Of a stretch of DNA of 64,000 nucleotides, positions 42,711 through 54,137 are shown one piece after another. The translations under genes and the position numbers were made by a program. Source of the DNA: Candidatus Brachybacter algidus (GTDB lineage: Bacteria; Bacteroidota; Bacteroidia; Chitinophagales; Saprospiraceae); NCBI GenBank assembly GCA_016711705.1, contig JADJSK010000002.1:124001-188000 (forward strand), in the 5' to 3' direction. Each line of letters opens with the position of its first letter. Positions within the stretch are counted from its first letter, which is position 1. A model generated the notes under the pieces. The model saw only the letters and a program-made list of their open reading frames with translations. It was not told the DNA's origin and made no database searches.

Positions 42711-44518
42711 ATGAATAGAAATATTTTTGTAATAATACTGATATTATTATTATCAAATAATTTTATCAGTGCCCAGTTAAATTCTCTGGAAAACCTCGAA
42801 GAATTTGAAAAAAAGGGATTTATTAAAAACACCTTTAAGGGTTTTATAAAAGGATTCACTGACTTTGGAGAACCATTCCAATTGGGAGGAAGCCTAGCCC
42901 TCAATATGCGTTCCTATGATGCTTTTGGTGGACCACTTAGGCAAGATCCATTCTTCTATTCAGTTGCTGCAAATTTAAATACACGTATTTATCAAATAGA
43001 TCTCCCCATTTCTATCGTCCTCACCGCTAAAAACACCACACATTCTTATCCAAGCACCTCAGATCTCAAAGAATCACTAAAGGATAAATTGAATGAAAAA
43101 AAGAAAAGTTTTGCCCGCGTTGGCATGAGTCCATATTATAAATGGACAAAACTGCACCTCGGTCATCGTGCCATGTTTTTTCCAAATACACGATGAATAA
43201 TATTAATTTCTTTGGTGCGGGTGTAGAGCTCACTCCGGATAAATTAAGATTCTGAGCTATGTATGGACGCCTTGCAAAAGCAGAGCCGATAGATCTTTCA
43301 CTTGCTACACCAAATTTACCGATCTATAGAAGGATTGGTTGGGGTGCCCGACTTGGTTATGGTGATGATCTTGCATCGGCCGATATAGAAATATTCAGTG
43401 CAAAAGATGATTTAAATTCCATTGATATACCGGCTGATTATCCAAAACAAACAACTGCGGAAGGCAATGTGGTCATTGGAGTTCAGTTACAAAAGCTATT
43501 TCTAGAGAAAATCAGAGTAAAATTGGACTACAATGTAAGTGCTGTTTCTCCTAATGCTTTAGATGATAATTCAGAAGTAACAGGAATTAAAAAAATGGTA
43601 TTTAATGCTAATAATACTACTAATTTTGGAACGGCACTTGAGGGTTCAGTAAGTTATGAAGGAAAGAAATTCACCGCCGGAGCTATTGTCAATCGCGTAG
43701 GGCCGGAATATAAATCACTTGGAGCGTATTTCTTTAATAGAGATATATTAGATGTCCAAGGATTTGGAGCATTTAGCTTTTTGGATGGTAAACTTAATAC
43801 TAATCTCAAAGCCGGTATCCAAACTAATAATCTGGATGAAGCCAAACCTTCCACAACTAAAAGATTTATCTATGATGTACAGGCATCCTGGTCAGTTGAG
43901 AATTTAAATGTCAGTGGTAATTACAGCAATAACACCTCGAGTGTAGGATATGTATTAAACCAAAATCTTGACTCGCTCAATGCAGTAATAGTTACCAATG
44001 ATGCCGGATTAAATGTTAATTATTCTATTCCAACAAAATCTAAAATTAATCATAATATTTCCCTGACCGGAAATATACAAAATGTAAGCGATGACATCGA
44101 AAAAGCTAGCCGACAAACTTCTTCCAGATTGATGCTTGCAAGTCTGTCATATGCATTGTCCACGCCTTCCAAATGGATGTATTCATTGCGAGCCAATTAT
44201 AGTAAAAATACTATTCAAAACATTAAGTTGGACAGGACAGGATTTGGATTAGGTATCAAAAAAGCTTTTGATAAACCAAAGATTAGTATTGGACTGGATG
44301 GCAATTTATTCAATAATTCTAATGAATTAAATCTTAAATCCAGAAATATAATTACACAACTTTCTTTAGGCTGGGGAATCGCAAAGGGGCTAGGATTGCA
44401 AATCCAATGGGGCATACTTAACACCACCTCTGATAGTGCTCCAACCTTAACTGAAAGTATGGGTAATTTTGGTTTACAATATCAATTTAGCTATTCACCA
44501 AAGAAAAAATCGAATTGA
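42711..44518 (+). pseudogene. Outer-membrane beta-barrel protein, broken by a frameshift and a TGA
   Basis: A signal peptide (MNRNIFVIILILLLSNNFIS) leads into a beta-rich protein. The first frame ends after HRAMFFPNTR at 43196. Adding one T to the six-T run at 43176-43181 gives HRAMFFSKYTMNNINF and continues FGAGVELTPDKLRF, then TGA (43253-43255) in place of an expected Ser (TCA), and then AMYGRLAKAEP through 44518. The rest alternates strand-like segments typical of an outer-membrane barrel (RIGWGARLGYG, FGLQYQFSYS). Two lesions 75 bases apart suggest real decay or locally poor sequence. It heads the surface-protein block, with the giant gene 74 bases downstream. Confidence 0.75.
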
Positions 44519-44592
44519 CACACACACTTAATTTGATGCACACACTTAATTTTATTTTTACACTTGCACCGAAAGGTTTTAACTCCTTTGAC

Positions 44593-47500
44593 ATGAGATT
44601 TAAAATTTCTACATTAATCGTATTAATTGCCCTGTTATCTAACGCAAATATATCTGCTCAAAACCAGGTTTATCCCGTTCAAGTGACAGGGAGTCTCATT
44701 CCTCCACATTCATTGGACCTCAAGGTATATGGCACCGACCGAAATATGGATCTGTCATTTAATGCACTTTTGAAGGATCCAACTCAAGCATTTCTAAGTG
44801 TAGTTCCCAGGATTACTATCGAGCAAAGTGGCAGTGAGATCTACGGTACGGATCCAAATTTTTTCGGAGGACAATTATTATTGAGCCAATTTGAGAACCA
44901 AACTATTGATGGACTTTTTTTAAATAAATACCTTTCGAATGCTGCATTGTCCGGTAAAGGTGGACAAGGCATGGGTTCGGTGGAAATACCTGAAGGATTT
45001 AACCAGGTTTGTTTGCAATTTTATGGGGTGGAAAGAAGTGTAGCTGTATCAAACAAATTCTGCGTTTCAGGTAATTTCAGATTAAATCAACCTCCACAAA
45101 TTATCAAACCGGCATTTAACGAAAAGATAAAAATTCCACCTGTACAAAGTACCATTTTCTCCTGGCAACCTATGCATCTTGGCAGTGGTAATAATCCCGG
45201 AATGGTGGAATACACTTTTGAAATAGTGGAACTTCCTATGGGTGTCATGAATGCTAATGACGTCTTCGAAACTGCCTTGAAAGTATACAATACGACAACT
45301 AATGCAACATCACTTTTATACACACAAGCAGAACCAATACTGGAAGCCGGCAAGATCTATGCTTGGCGTGTGACAGCCAAAAGTGTCATGTACCCGACCA
45401 GCAAGTTATTCCAAAATGATGGGAAAAGTGAGATCTCTACCTTCATTATGTATGATGGAGACGTCCCTTCTGATCTCATCAATCCATTGGACAATCCATC
45501 TCCAAGGGGCTGTTCCGTGTACGAAACGTCTTATGGTCCGGTCATTAAAAGTGACAACCAGCCTTCCGTATTGATTCCAAATCAAATAGTGAAAGTTGGT
45601 TACTTTAATTTGGTCACTTCTCAGTTGAATGGTGGATTGGATGGATATTCAGGTACAGGATGGATCGAATATCCGATGCTGAGATCTAAGATTGAAGTGA
45701 AGTTTGAGAATATAAAGGTCAATAAGGAAAACCGGGTATACGAAGCAGGTAATATTGAGTCAATTATAGATCCTTCACTCCTGTTAACTCCGGATCAATT
45801 GAAAGCCGATGTAATTGGACAAAATGTAGAAATCAATTATGCCAATAAATTAAAAAAAGCAACTCCAAAATCTCAGATAGTTTCAAACTTATCTCCCGGA
45901 AATCTGAAAAAAAATAAGTTGCCAATGGCGCTTAATAATCCGGAATTTCCAAATGCTAAAATGTATGTCACCGGAGTTAAATTCACCCCTCAAAATGCTT
46001 ACTTGACTTTAATTGGTGTTGAAAATGACCAATCTAACACCAATGGAGGAATGAGTATTTCTGCTGCCACAGCTATTTCTTCAACTCCTTATGGAGTGAA
46101 GCATGATGCATATTTGGTGCCATTGAAATCCGCATCTTCCGGCAAAGTGAATATAATTCCTGCAATCCAAAAGTCTATTAGCGCATCAAATGACAGCAGA
46201 ATTTATTGTGATTGTAATGGTTATGGTAAATCCGATGTAAAAGAAATTCTGACAATTAATCCTGATCTTTTGTTACAGGCTAAGAATAGCCAACCAATAC
46301 CACTGGGTCTTAAAGATAAAAAGCAGGCTATTGATACATATTCAGGAGATATTGCGGGAATTCCTGACTTTAGAATGCAAGGGTTTGAAGCTTATACTTT
46401 TTCTTCAAATAGCGGTAATTTAAAGTTAAACCCATCCGTGCCATTTGACAATCTTCCTGCAGATATTGCCTCAAGAATTAACAACTCAGTCTCCAAGGGT
46501 GTTTGGCTCCAGGAGGCTAAAATAGCATTGCCGACCAAATATGATCTTCCAAATAATAAAAATATTGTTTTAGACCGTGGTGATATGTTTATAAATGAGG
46601 AAGCAATTGAATACGCCAAATTCTCTAAATCCAATCTCCTTCCAGTAGAAAAAGGTACCATCGAAAACTGGCGCTTCAGCATAGACGAAATGTCTATCCT
46701 CATTGATAAAAGCGAATGGATTGGCCCAACTTTAAAAGGGCAATTAAAACTACCAATTGCTTCCAATCTAATTGGATATTCCGGCAGCTTCAATCAGCAA
46801 GACAATGATATTCCAACAATTGTAACAGATGAATTACCCAAAACACTGGATATGCCTATGTGGAAAGGAAATTTTATTGTTGAAAAAGAATCAACCATAT
46901 CTGCGGACCTGAGGAATATTAATGATGAAAATACATTGTATCCAAAAGCTAATTTATTCGGGACATTTTCAATGAAAATGGGCGCTGAAGAATTTAAAAA
47001 TTCACTCAAAGGAAACATCGCTAAAACACTTCAAAATATTGAAAATGTTTTAAAGCCGGCAAATAAGGAATATTCATTCGGTCTTACAGGAATGAATTTT
47101 GAGAATTGGAATATGGAACCCTATTCTTTACCAGAAGAAAAATATAAAGCAAATAAAATTGATGTCTCGAAAGCCAATTTGACCCTCGGTAATAAATCAT
47201 TTCCTTTAGCAGATGCTACTACCAAATATGTGATAGAAGATGGTGTAGAAAAAATGGCACTAACCTTCACTGTGACTTCCGGAAAGAGTAAAATGGGATT
47301 CACCATTTGGGCGCAATTAAAAGGTGATAGTTTTGTATTTGATCATATTGAAGATGACTTTATAGAACTCAATTGTAATTGTGAAAATGGTCAAACGTAT
47401 GGGCTGATAGATTTTAATAAAGTCTATGATAAAATCATTCGAAATAAATTATTACCTGACGGCAAAAACGATTATAGTGGAAGTCAGGCTTCAGTTGTAG

Positions 47501-50500
47501 AAGATAATACTCCATTCAGTTCTGCCTACAATTCATTAAAGAATATTTTAATAGAAAATACAAAAAATGATTTTGTATTAGTGGATGAAAAAACACTTTT
47601 CTGGCCTTTAATTGACAAGAATTTAAATATTGTTAAAAGTGGAAATAAAATAACTTTTGATGAGAAGATTCTTGTCGATGAGAATTTGTTTAATAAACTT
47701 GGGTTTAAAGTACCCTTTAATATTCCGGCCGGTTCAACTTTATTTATTTCCAGTTTAAAAATAGAGAATTGGAAAGCTGAAGGGGCACAAGCTTCTGTTA
47801 CTTTCGAATTAATGTCGCAATATGACGCAGCGAAGACATCAAATCTAATGACCTTCAAAAGCAAAGGTTTGACGGCTTCCGGAAGTTCAATTGAATTGGT
47901 TAATGTAGATCTTTTTGTAGTAAATCCCGCCAGCCCAGAAATATGGAAAGTTAAAAACTATATCTGGAAATCAAGTGACACTAAATCCAAAAAACAAGGC
48001 TCCGCACGTATAGATTGTAACTCAGGGTTTGTTTCCTTTGAAATGTTTGGTGAGGTGGAATTAGCAAACATGGTGGATAAGTCAAATGACGAAATTGCAA
48101 AAATACCCTTCGAATTAAATTCCGCCACCAATGGCAACAAGCATTCGTTGACAGAATTCGTTGCAGTTTGTAACGATTATTTACCAAAAGATGCTTCTAA
48201 GAAATGGAATATTCACCCAAAAGATCAGCCACAGGTCAGTTTCAAAGCCGGTGATAATTATTCTATTTATTTCGATAGCGCTCCAAATATTAAAGTACCC
48301 GGAAATCTTGTTTCTCAAACATTCGGCAAGAGCTCATCAGATAATGCATTCGAAGGAATTGTTTTTGCAGAAGTGAGTTTTGAATTAACAGGATTTAATG
48401 ATTTGAAAAACTTACCTGTTACCGTAGAAACTGAAGATGTTATCTATGTTTTTAATGAAATTGGCAAGGGTTTTTATTCAAATTTCGAAGCAGAAGATAT
48501 TGTAGATAAATCATTAAATTACAAACTTTCAGGCTGGAAATATGGACTTTCCTCAGTGAAATTTTCCATACAAGAGACCGATTATTCTAACGACCTTGAA
48601 CTGGAAGGTTCGATTAATATTCCACTGTTCAAAACCAATCCGGACGATATAAAAAGTGTGGAATTTGATTCAGCCTGGGTTGACTTTTCTGGCAAAATTT
48701 ATATAAATCAACTTACAACTACCAATCATTTAGAAAGTTATTTTGAGCTGGATGACATTTCAGGCAAAGTCTTTCAATCTGATTTTATTCCCGGCCTTGG
48801 ATTTGGATTAACTGATGATTCTAACGTGGAATTAAGTTTTAATAGGACGACAAAATCATTTGAACCAAAAGGGGAGTTCAACGGAATTGGAATCGTGTTA
48901 TTGACCACACAGACTGCAAAAGACTACGGTATCAATGTGCCTGATGGCATAGACTTCTCTTTGAGTTGCTTAAAATTTGAAGGCCTGAAACTTAATCATA
49001 GTGCTGCATCAGCCAGTCAGAACTCGATAAATGAGTATGGTATCAAGTCAATTGAATTCGGTAGTTGGGGAGTGATTGGCAAGAGTGAAATATCCGAACC
49101 TGAGGAGGATGAAACTGAAGCAAAACCTGCAGAAACCGGTAAGAAGGAAGCGCAAGTTCCGGAGGTATCAAAAGCAAGCGGCAAGATCATCAGAAAAAAG
49201 GACGGCACAGGAACAGTTTCCACTACTTCAGGTTCCGTTAAAGTGGAAAAAGTTGCTGAAGTATCTAAAGCAAGTGGCAAAATCGTCAGAAATAAAGAGG
49301 GTGTAAAGGTAGTTTCTACGGCAAGTGGATCTGTCAAAAGAACTAAGAAATCTGCCGTTGCAGCTACACCCAATCCTACAATACCTCCCTCAGATACGGA
49401 GCCGGAATTTAATGGTTTAAAATTTAGTGTGGATTGTTCAGGCGTAAAAGCAGTAGGAGATAATTTTGAATTAGGTATTGGAATTACCTTAAGTTTATTA
49501 GGAGATAATAAAGAGAAAAAAGGAGCAGATAAAGATGTATCAACCTGTGCCATCAACGCAAAAGGCGGGATTGGCTTGGTTTTTGAACGAAATACTCAGC
49601 AAAAATTTGTTCCAAAGGACATAAGTTTCAAATGCCTTAGTCTGGATGGATCAATAGGACCATTGGAGTTCAAAGGAGGTCTAAATATTCTTCGTACACC
49701 TAGAGATAAAGATGGCAATGTAATCGCTTCCGGCAATCATGGATCCGGATTTAAGGCCTATTTATCCGCAACGATCATGGGCGCTGGTGGCATTCAGGCA
49801 GTAGGACAGTTTGGCAAAAAAAGCACTTCGAACGATGAATCTTTCTATTATGGATTCGTGGATATCGAAGGATTTTTACAATCGGGTATTCCTCTTCCGC
49901 CACCTACCGCTGTAAATCCTCCCATCATTGACCTTTATGGTGCAGGTGGAGGTATCCGCATTAATATGAAAAGCTTAAATCCTGTGGTGGATATGCAATT
50001 GAAAAAAGATTCCGGTCTTCCACCAGCAGATGAATGTACTATCCCGGATGCTAAGTATTTGTCACCGGGTGTTGGTTTTTCTCAAAACTATGAACCTCAA
50101 AAAGGAAGTTACGGTGGCAATTTTTATCTTATAATGGGTCCTTGGAACGAACTTGACAATGGTCCTGAACCTCAGTATACCATCATTGCGGAGCCGGGAA
50201 TCGACATTGAAATATCCACAAATAAAACTTCAGGAGAATTGCAATTTGAGAAATTCAAAGCAAACATTCATGGATATTTCAAACCTAAAAGTCTGGCAAA
50301 AAGACGCGACGAAAATATCGGTGATGCTTTCGTCTCGCTGGAAATTAATTTTGCAGAGCGGGCACTGATAGGACAGTTCGGAATGCGCATGAAAGTGGAC
50401 GCACCGATCGGAGATAATCCAATAATTCAAATTCCTTCAAATTATTCCAGCACTGATTTTAATACACAAGCTAATTATTGTTCGGGTTTATTATTGTGGT

Positions 50501-53500
50501 CATTTGACAATAGAAATGACAAAAAGCCTTCTTTCAATTTCAAATTCGGAGGGAGCAGTGTAGGAAATTATAAAAGTGCAAGCAAGCTATCCTACAATAC
50601 TGCTAAAATCTCTTTGACAGAGGCATTGACAATCGAAGCAGGAGCATATTTTCAAATTGGAAGTGATGTGGATGCCATGGCACCTTTAAAGGAACTCATT
50701 CCTCAGATATCAGACGAGGAATCAGCCGAAAAGGATTTAACGAGTAGCAATTCTTCAAAGAAAGACGTCAATTTAGCAGATGCTGCACCGGGCATAGCAT
50801 TCGGAGCAAAACTCAATGTAAAATCCGATATTTCGATGGGGCCAATATCTGCGGCTTTCGATTTAGGGCTGGGTTTTGACATTAATATGAGGAAATACGA
50901 TAAAGTAACCTGCTTAAATAATGATAACAAAAAAATTGGAATTGAAGGATGGTACGCTCAGGGACAGGCATTTGCTTATGCGAAAGGTGATATTAATCTC
51001 GACTATGATTTAATATTCGCAAGCGGGCAAGTCAACATCATGAAGGTGGGTGGATTCTTACTGATGGAAGCTAAAGGTCCTAATCCATCTTATTTTAGAG
51101 GGTGGATCAATGGTAATTACAGTGTTTTAGATGGACTTTTGGAAGGAAGTTTTAATTGCAAAGTGGAAGCTGGGGCCAAATGTGAAGGAATGGAAGCACC
51201 ATCACCATTAGAGGGTATTTCGATTTTTGCCAATGCAAGCGTAATTGATGGGCAGACCAATGTAGGTCGCTACGATGACATCAAAATAAATACCAACATC
51301 GCCTTGCAAAAAGACTTCAACGTGACCAAGGTAGATGTAGATGGCAATCCTGCTGCAACTGAATCATATATAGCTGATATAAAAGATATTCAGATTTATT
51401 ATATTATAGAACAAAGATTGCCTAAACCGGGTGGTGGCTCGTTTACAAAAAAGTTTGAACGAAAATTAAATAATAATATTCAAATTAATGCAAATAAAAA
51501 AGGGATTGTATTATCATTTGAGGATGCACTTCCACCAAATACCGAAATTTCATTAAAATACACCTTCGTTTGGAAGAAAAAGGAATATAAAGATGGCAAA
51601 CCAATCTATATAGAAAATTTTCTTACCGGCAAAAAGGAAGATAACAGTATGGAACCTAAAATAGAAACCGGTACCATTAAATTCACTACTGGAGGTCAAC
51701 CTACAACTATTGTACAAGGTATGGTAGAATACATGGCGCCCGGAGTGAGTCAAAGATATTGGCACAAAGGTTATGCAGATTCCGAAATAAAATTCAAACT
51801 GAAAGCCCTTGAAGATGCGGTTAATTTATTTCCGGAAAATTGTGAAGCATGTGGTTTAATAGATGGAAAAACTGTCAAGAATGACTATTATGTTTTATTG
51901 AAAGAATATGGTTTGGACGGAAAATATAAAAGTGAGCAAAAAATTCCAATCACCAACCATCCAAGAGCATCAGAAAAAGCCAAAATATTACAAGCTGAAA
52001 AACTTTCAATCAATAATGGCCAGTACAACATTAATGTTCTAAAGGAAATAGAAATACCGGTTAGTAAAGTTTCATTTCCTGATTTGGAGAATATGGAATT
52101 AACCAAGGGTGCAATGTATGAACTGAGTGTCTTGAAAGTTCCACTTCTTCCGGTAAGTCCAAATTCCAATGACAATAATAAGAATCAGAAGATTTTAAAA
52201 GATAATACTTCCACTTTACATTCTTCCTTTTTTGCAGTAAGCAATTACAATAATCTTCAGGAAAAACTGAATCTGACGGAAGTCAAACACATGGAATCTA
52301 CAGTAAAACGTCGAGATTTCCAACATCCAAATGACAGTTATGACGCACAAAGATCAGCGGCGATCTCGCAATTAGGCGAAAGTAAATTCCATTCCGTAAA
52401 GGATGATTATTATGCCTTTAATATTAAAAATGATAATCTGGAAGGTTTTGATCAATACGACATAATGCGTCTGAAAAGAAATATTCAACTAAAATATGAT
52501 CAGGAGTATATTCCGGAGACAAGAATTAATCAGGATCGATATGGGGGAAAAGGAATTTTTATTGATTTTGATAATTGGCTGAGCAGTTACAGTGGCATCG
52601 GAAGCTACATGAGGAAAGTATTATATGATTACACTCAGGCTGAGAATAAAGGAATAGCTCAGTATGGCAATTTGCAGACAAGCGATGGAACGAAATGGAA
52701 TTATAATATCTCCGGACCCGCTGAACCCAAAGCAGCACTGCTTCAATCGGACGAAATAGCAGCAAAAAAAGTAATACATAAAATAGGATATAAAACGAAG
52801 TCCGATCCAAATTATTCCACACCTGTTTTTGAACGAGAAGTTGAATTTGATTTCCTAATTCAGGATCTGAGGTCAAGAATTGTAATTAATCAAATGGCCT
52901 GGTTGTCAAAGTTAAGCCAGAAAGGAATTACTAATGAAGCCTTCATAAATAAGGGATTTGGTTTTCTTGCTGAAAACCTAAAAACTACCCCAGCATTGAA
53001 TGGTTGGTTTCCCGGCAATTATCCGATGGGTGAATTTCTTAGTAGCAATAGAAGGGTGAATGATTTTGACTGGATCTTATACAGTGATAATCAAAAGAAA
53101 GGTAAAGGTAATCAATATACTTATATAGCTTCTGAACCGGGTTATCAATTTAGCTACCATGGTCCATCTACGATCACCTTCCCCGATGGTAAAGAATGGG
53201 GTGCATTGACAGAATCTAAAAGGGATCAAGCTAATACATCAATGAAGGCAACAAAGACCTTTCAGCCAAATCGTTCAACATCCATAAATACTGAATATCC
53301 TGTAACAGATGCTACAGAAATGATGGAAAATTCCTGGTATAAATTTAAATATGGAGGTAAATATTTATATGGTAGTAATGAAGAGAATAATTGGAGTCGT
53401 TTATGGGGCGTTGGTTACCCTTACAATGATTTTAGCTATCAAAGTGGGCAATATGGTTTGTTCAATCTTGGTGCCAATGGTTGGTTGACCATTCGCAATA

Positions 53501-54129
53501 TATCAGCGGTCGATGATCTGGAAGGTGGATATGAAAATGTATGGAGTCTATACACTAATTCAAACAAAACTCATGGAGCGGTCAATTATCGATATAGAAA
53601 TGATGATAATCCTGAAGACAAAAACTTCCCACAATTAATCAACAGACTGGATGGCAAAATCAAGCCTGAAAAATCCAACGGCAATAACAACATGGAAATA
53701 GTCGAAGTAGCCAATCCTACCTTCCATCCGGAGAAATGGTACTATTTAGAAGATCATGGTTATAGAATTAAGGACGACAAAGGAAATGAGAAATGGCGTA
53801 TTTTGGTGGAAGGTAAGTTTTTCAAATTTGTAAGTGGGAATGGATATATACTCAAGGGTCACCACTATGTTAACAATCGATTTGGCATTTTAAGTAGTGG
53901 AAAGACTGATTATTCCGTGGATGTAACAGATAAGAGCTTTCCTAATAACTATGACGACGCGAATGCTTATTTCAGAGCAGTCTGGGCAGTAGTTTCAAGT
54001 GGGAGTGGAAATTATTATTATATTAAAAACATATTTTATCCACAACATTTTCTATCGATCAGCAACAATCAGGTCCAACTTAAAAGATCTGACTATGGCG
54101 ATCAAATCAAGATCACTGAAATAAAATAA
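44593..54129 (+). CDS. Giant 3178-residue exported beta-rich protein with TANFOR-like N-terminus
   Basis: From ATG 44593 the product has a signal peptide (LLSNANISAQ). Next is a roughly 270-residue segment (VQVTGSLIPPHSLDLKVYGT ... IFSWQPMHLG ... AGKIYAWRVTAKS) resembling the TANFOR domain of large Bacteroidota proteins. A very long run of beta-strand-rich, Asn/Lys/Asp-rich sequence follows. A Lys-rich double repeat (VSKASGKI-R-K/N-K) lies at about 1521-1588. A C-terminal region (about 2912-3178; KYGGKYLYGS, WSRLWGVGYP, FKFVSGNGY) looks like a ricin-type beta-trefoil or similar lectin fold. No T9SS tail and no membrane helix after the signal. It lies eight bases ahead of the FN3 protein gene. 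Function unknown; a cell-surface structural or adhesive role is inferred. Upstream in-frame TTG at 44515 is rejected. Confidence 0.8.
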   Translation: MRFKISTLIVLIALLSNANISAQNQVYPVQVTGSLIPPHSLDLKVYGTDRNMDLSFNALLKDPTQAFLSVVPRITIEQSGSEIYGTDPNFFGGQLLLSQFENQTIDGLFLNKYLSNAALSGKGGQGMGSVEIPEGFNQVCLQFYGVERSVAVSNKFCVSGNFRLNQPPQIIKPAFNEKIKIPPVQSTIFSWQPMHLGSGNNPGMVEYTFEIVELPMGVMNANDVFETALKVYNTTTNATSLLYTQAEPILEAGKIYAWRVTAKSVMYPTSKLFQNDGKSEISTFIMYDGDVPSDLINPLDNPSPRGCSVYETSYGPVIKSDNQPSVLIPNQIVKVGYFNLVTSQLNGGLDGYSGTGWIEYPMLRSKIEVKFENIKVNKENRVYEAGNIESIIDPSLLLTPDQLKADVIGQNVEINYANKLKKATPKSQIVSNLSPGNLKKNKLPMALNNPEFPNAKMYVTGVKFTPQNAYLTLIGVENDQSNTNGGMSISAATAISSTPYGVKHDAYLVPLKSASSGKVNIIPAIQKSISASNDSRIYCDCNGYGKSDVKEILTINPDLLLQAKNSQPIPLGLKDKKQAIDTYSGDIAGIPDFRMQGFEAYTFSSNSGNLKLNPSVPFDNLPADIASRINNSVSKGVWLQEAKIALPTKYDLPNNKNIVLDRGDMFINEEAIEYAKFSKSNLLPVEKGTIENWRFSIDEMSILIDKSEWIGPTLKGQLKLPIASNLIGYSGSFNQQDNDIPTIVTDELPKTLDMPMWKGNFIVEKESTISADLRNINDENTLYPKANLFGTFSMKMGAEEFKNSLKGNIAKTLQNIENVLKPANKEYSFGLTGMNFENWNMEPYSLPEEKYKANKIDVSKANLTLGNKSFPLADATTKYVIEDGVEKMALTFTVTSGKSKMGFTIWAQLKGDSFVFDHIEDDFIELNCNCENGQTYGLIDFNKVYDKIIRNKLLPDGKNDYSGSQASVVEDNTPFSSAYNSLKNILIENTKNDFVLVDEKTLFWPLIDKNLNIVKSGNKITFDEKILVDENLFNKLGFKVPFNIPAGSTLFISSLKIENWKAEGAQASVTFELMSQYDAAKTSNLMTFKSKGLTASGSSIELVNVDLFVVNPASPEIWKVKNYIWKSSDTKSKKQGSARIDCNSGFVSFEMFGEVELANMVDKSNDEIAKIPFELNSATNGNKHSLTEFVAVCNDYLPKDASKKWNIHPKDQPQVSFKAGDNYSIYFDSAPNIKVPGNLVSQTFGKSSSDNAFEGIVFAEVSFELTGFNDLKNLPVTVETEDVIYVFNEIGKGFYSNFEAEDIVDKSLNYKLSGWKYGLSSVKFSIQETDYSNDLELEGSINIPLFKTNPDDIKSVEFDSAWVDFSGKIYINQLTTTNHLESYFELDDISGKVFQSDFIPGLGFGLTDDSNVELSFNRTTKSFEPKGEFNGIGIVLLTTQTAKDYGINVPDGIDFSLSCLKFEGLKLNHSAASASQNSINEYGIKSIEFGSWGVIGKSEISEPEEDETEAKPAETGKKEAQVPEVSKASGKIIRKKDGTGTVSTTSGSVKVEKVAEVSKASGKIVRNKEGVKVVSTASGSVKRTKKSAVAATPNPTIPPSDTEPEFNGLKFSVDCSGVKAVGDNFELGIGITLSLLGDNKEKKGADKDVSTCAINAKGGIGLVFERNTQQKFVPKDISFKCLSLDGSIGPLEFKGGLNILRTPRDKDGNVIASGNHGSGFKAYLSATIMGAGGIQAVGQFGKKSTSNDESFYYGFVDIEGFLQSGIPLPPPTAVNPPIIDLYGAGGGIRINMKSLNPVVDMQLKKDSGLPPADECTIPDAKYLSPGVGFSQNYEPQKGSYGGNFYLIMGPWNELDNGPEPQYTIIAEPGIDIEISTNKTSGELQFEKFKANIHGYFKPKSLAKRRDENIGDAFVSLEINFAERALIGQFGMRMKVDAPIGDNPIIQIPSNYSSTDFNTQANYCSGLLLWSFDNRNDKKPSFNFKFGGSSVGNYKSASKLSYNTAKISLTEALTIEAGAYFQIGSDVDAMAPLKELIPQISDEESAEKDLTSSNSSKKDVNLADAAPGIAFGAKLNVKSDISMGPISAAFDLGLGFDINMRKYDKVTCLNNDNKKIGIEGWYAQGQAFAYAKGDINLDYDLIFASGQVNIMKVGGFLLMEAKGPNPSYFRGWINGNYSVLDGLLEGSFNCKVEAGAKCEGMEAPSPLEGISIFANASVIDGQTNVGRYDDIKINTNIALQKDFNVTKVDVDGNPAATESYIADIKDIQIYYIIEQRLPKPGGGSFTKKFERKLNNNIQINANKKGIVLSFEDALPPNTEISLKYTFVWKKKEYKDGKPIYIENFLTGKKEDNSMEPKIETGTIKFTTGGQPTTIVQGMVEYMAPGVSQRYWHKGYADSEIKFKLKALEDAVNLFPENCEACGLIDGKTVKNDYYVLLKEYGLDGKYKSEQKIPITNHPRASEKAKILQAEKLSINNGQYNINVLKEIEIPVSKVSFPDLENMELTKGAMYELSVLKVPLLPVSPNSNDNNKNQKILKDNTSTLHSSFFAVSNYNNLQEKLNLTEVKHMESTVKRRDFQHPNDSYDAQRSAAISQLGESKFHSVKDDYYAFNIKNDNLEGFDQYDIMRLKRNIQLKYDQEYIPETRINQDRYGGKGIFIDFDNWLSSYSGIGSYMRKVLYDYTQAENKGIAQYGNLQTSDGTKWNYNISGPAEPKAALLQSDEIAAKKVIHKIGYKTKSDPNYSTPVFEREVEFDFLIQDLRSRIVINQMAWLSKLSQKGITNEAFINKGFGFLAENLKTTPALNGWFPGNYPMGEFLSSNRRVNDFDWILYSDNQKKGKGNQYTYIASEPGYQFSYHGPSTITFPDGKEWGALTESKRDQANTSMKATKTFQPNRSTSINTEYPVTDATEMMENSWYKFKYGGKYLYGSNEENNWSRLWGVGYPYNDFSYQSGQYGLFNLGANGWLTIRNISAVDDLEGGYENVWSLYTNSNKTHGAVNYRYRNDDNPEDKNFPQLINRLDGKIKPEKSNGNNNMEIVEVANPTFHPEKWYYLEDHGYRIKDDKGNEKWRILVEGKFFKFVSGNGYILKGHHYVNNRFGILSSGKTDYSVDVTDKSFPNNYDDANAYFRAVWAVVSSGSGNYYYIKNIFYPQHFLSISNNQVQLKRSDYGDQIKITEIK

Positions 54130-54137
54130 GCAATACG

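Noticed and set aside
24660..43255. Two in-frame TGA codons as evidence for UGA recoding
   Set aside because: TGA ends several intact genes here (for example at 470-472, 2200-2202 and 44516-44518). The two sites expect different amino acids (Gly and Ser), so mutation or base error is simpler. No selenocysteine element is visible.
49017..49556. 179-residue minus-strand frame inside the giant gene
   Set aside because: It is antisense to the Lys-rich repeat, and its Ser/Leu/Pro-rich product is a composition shadow.
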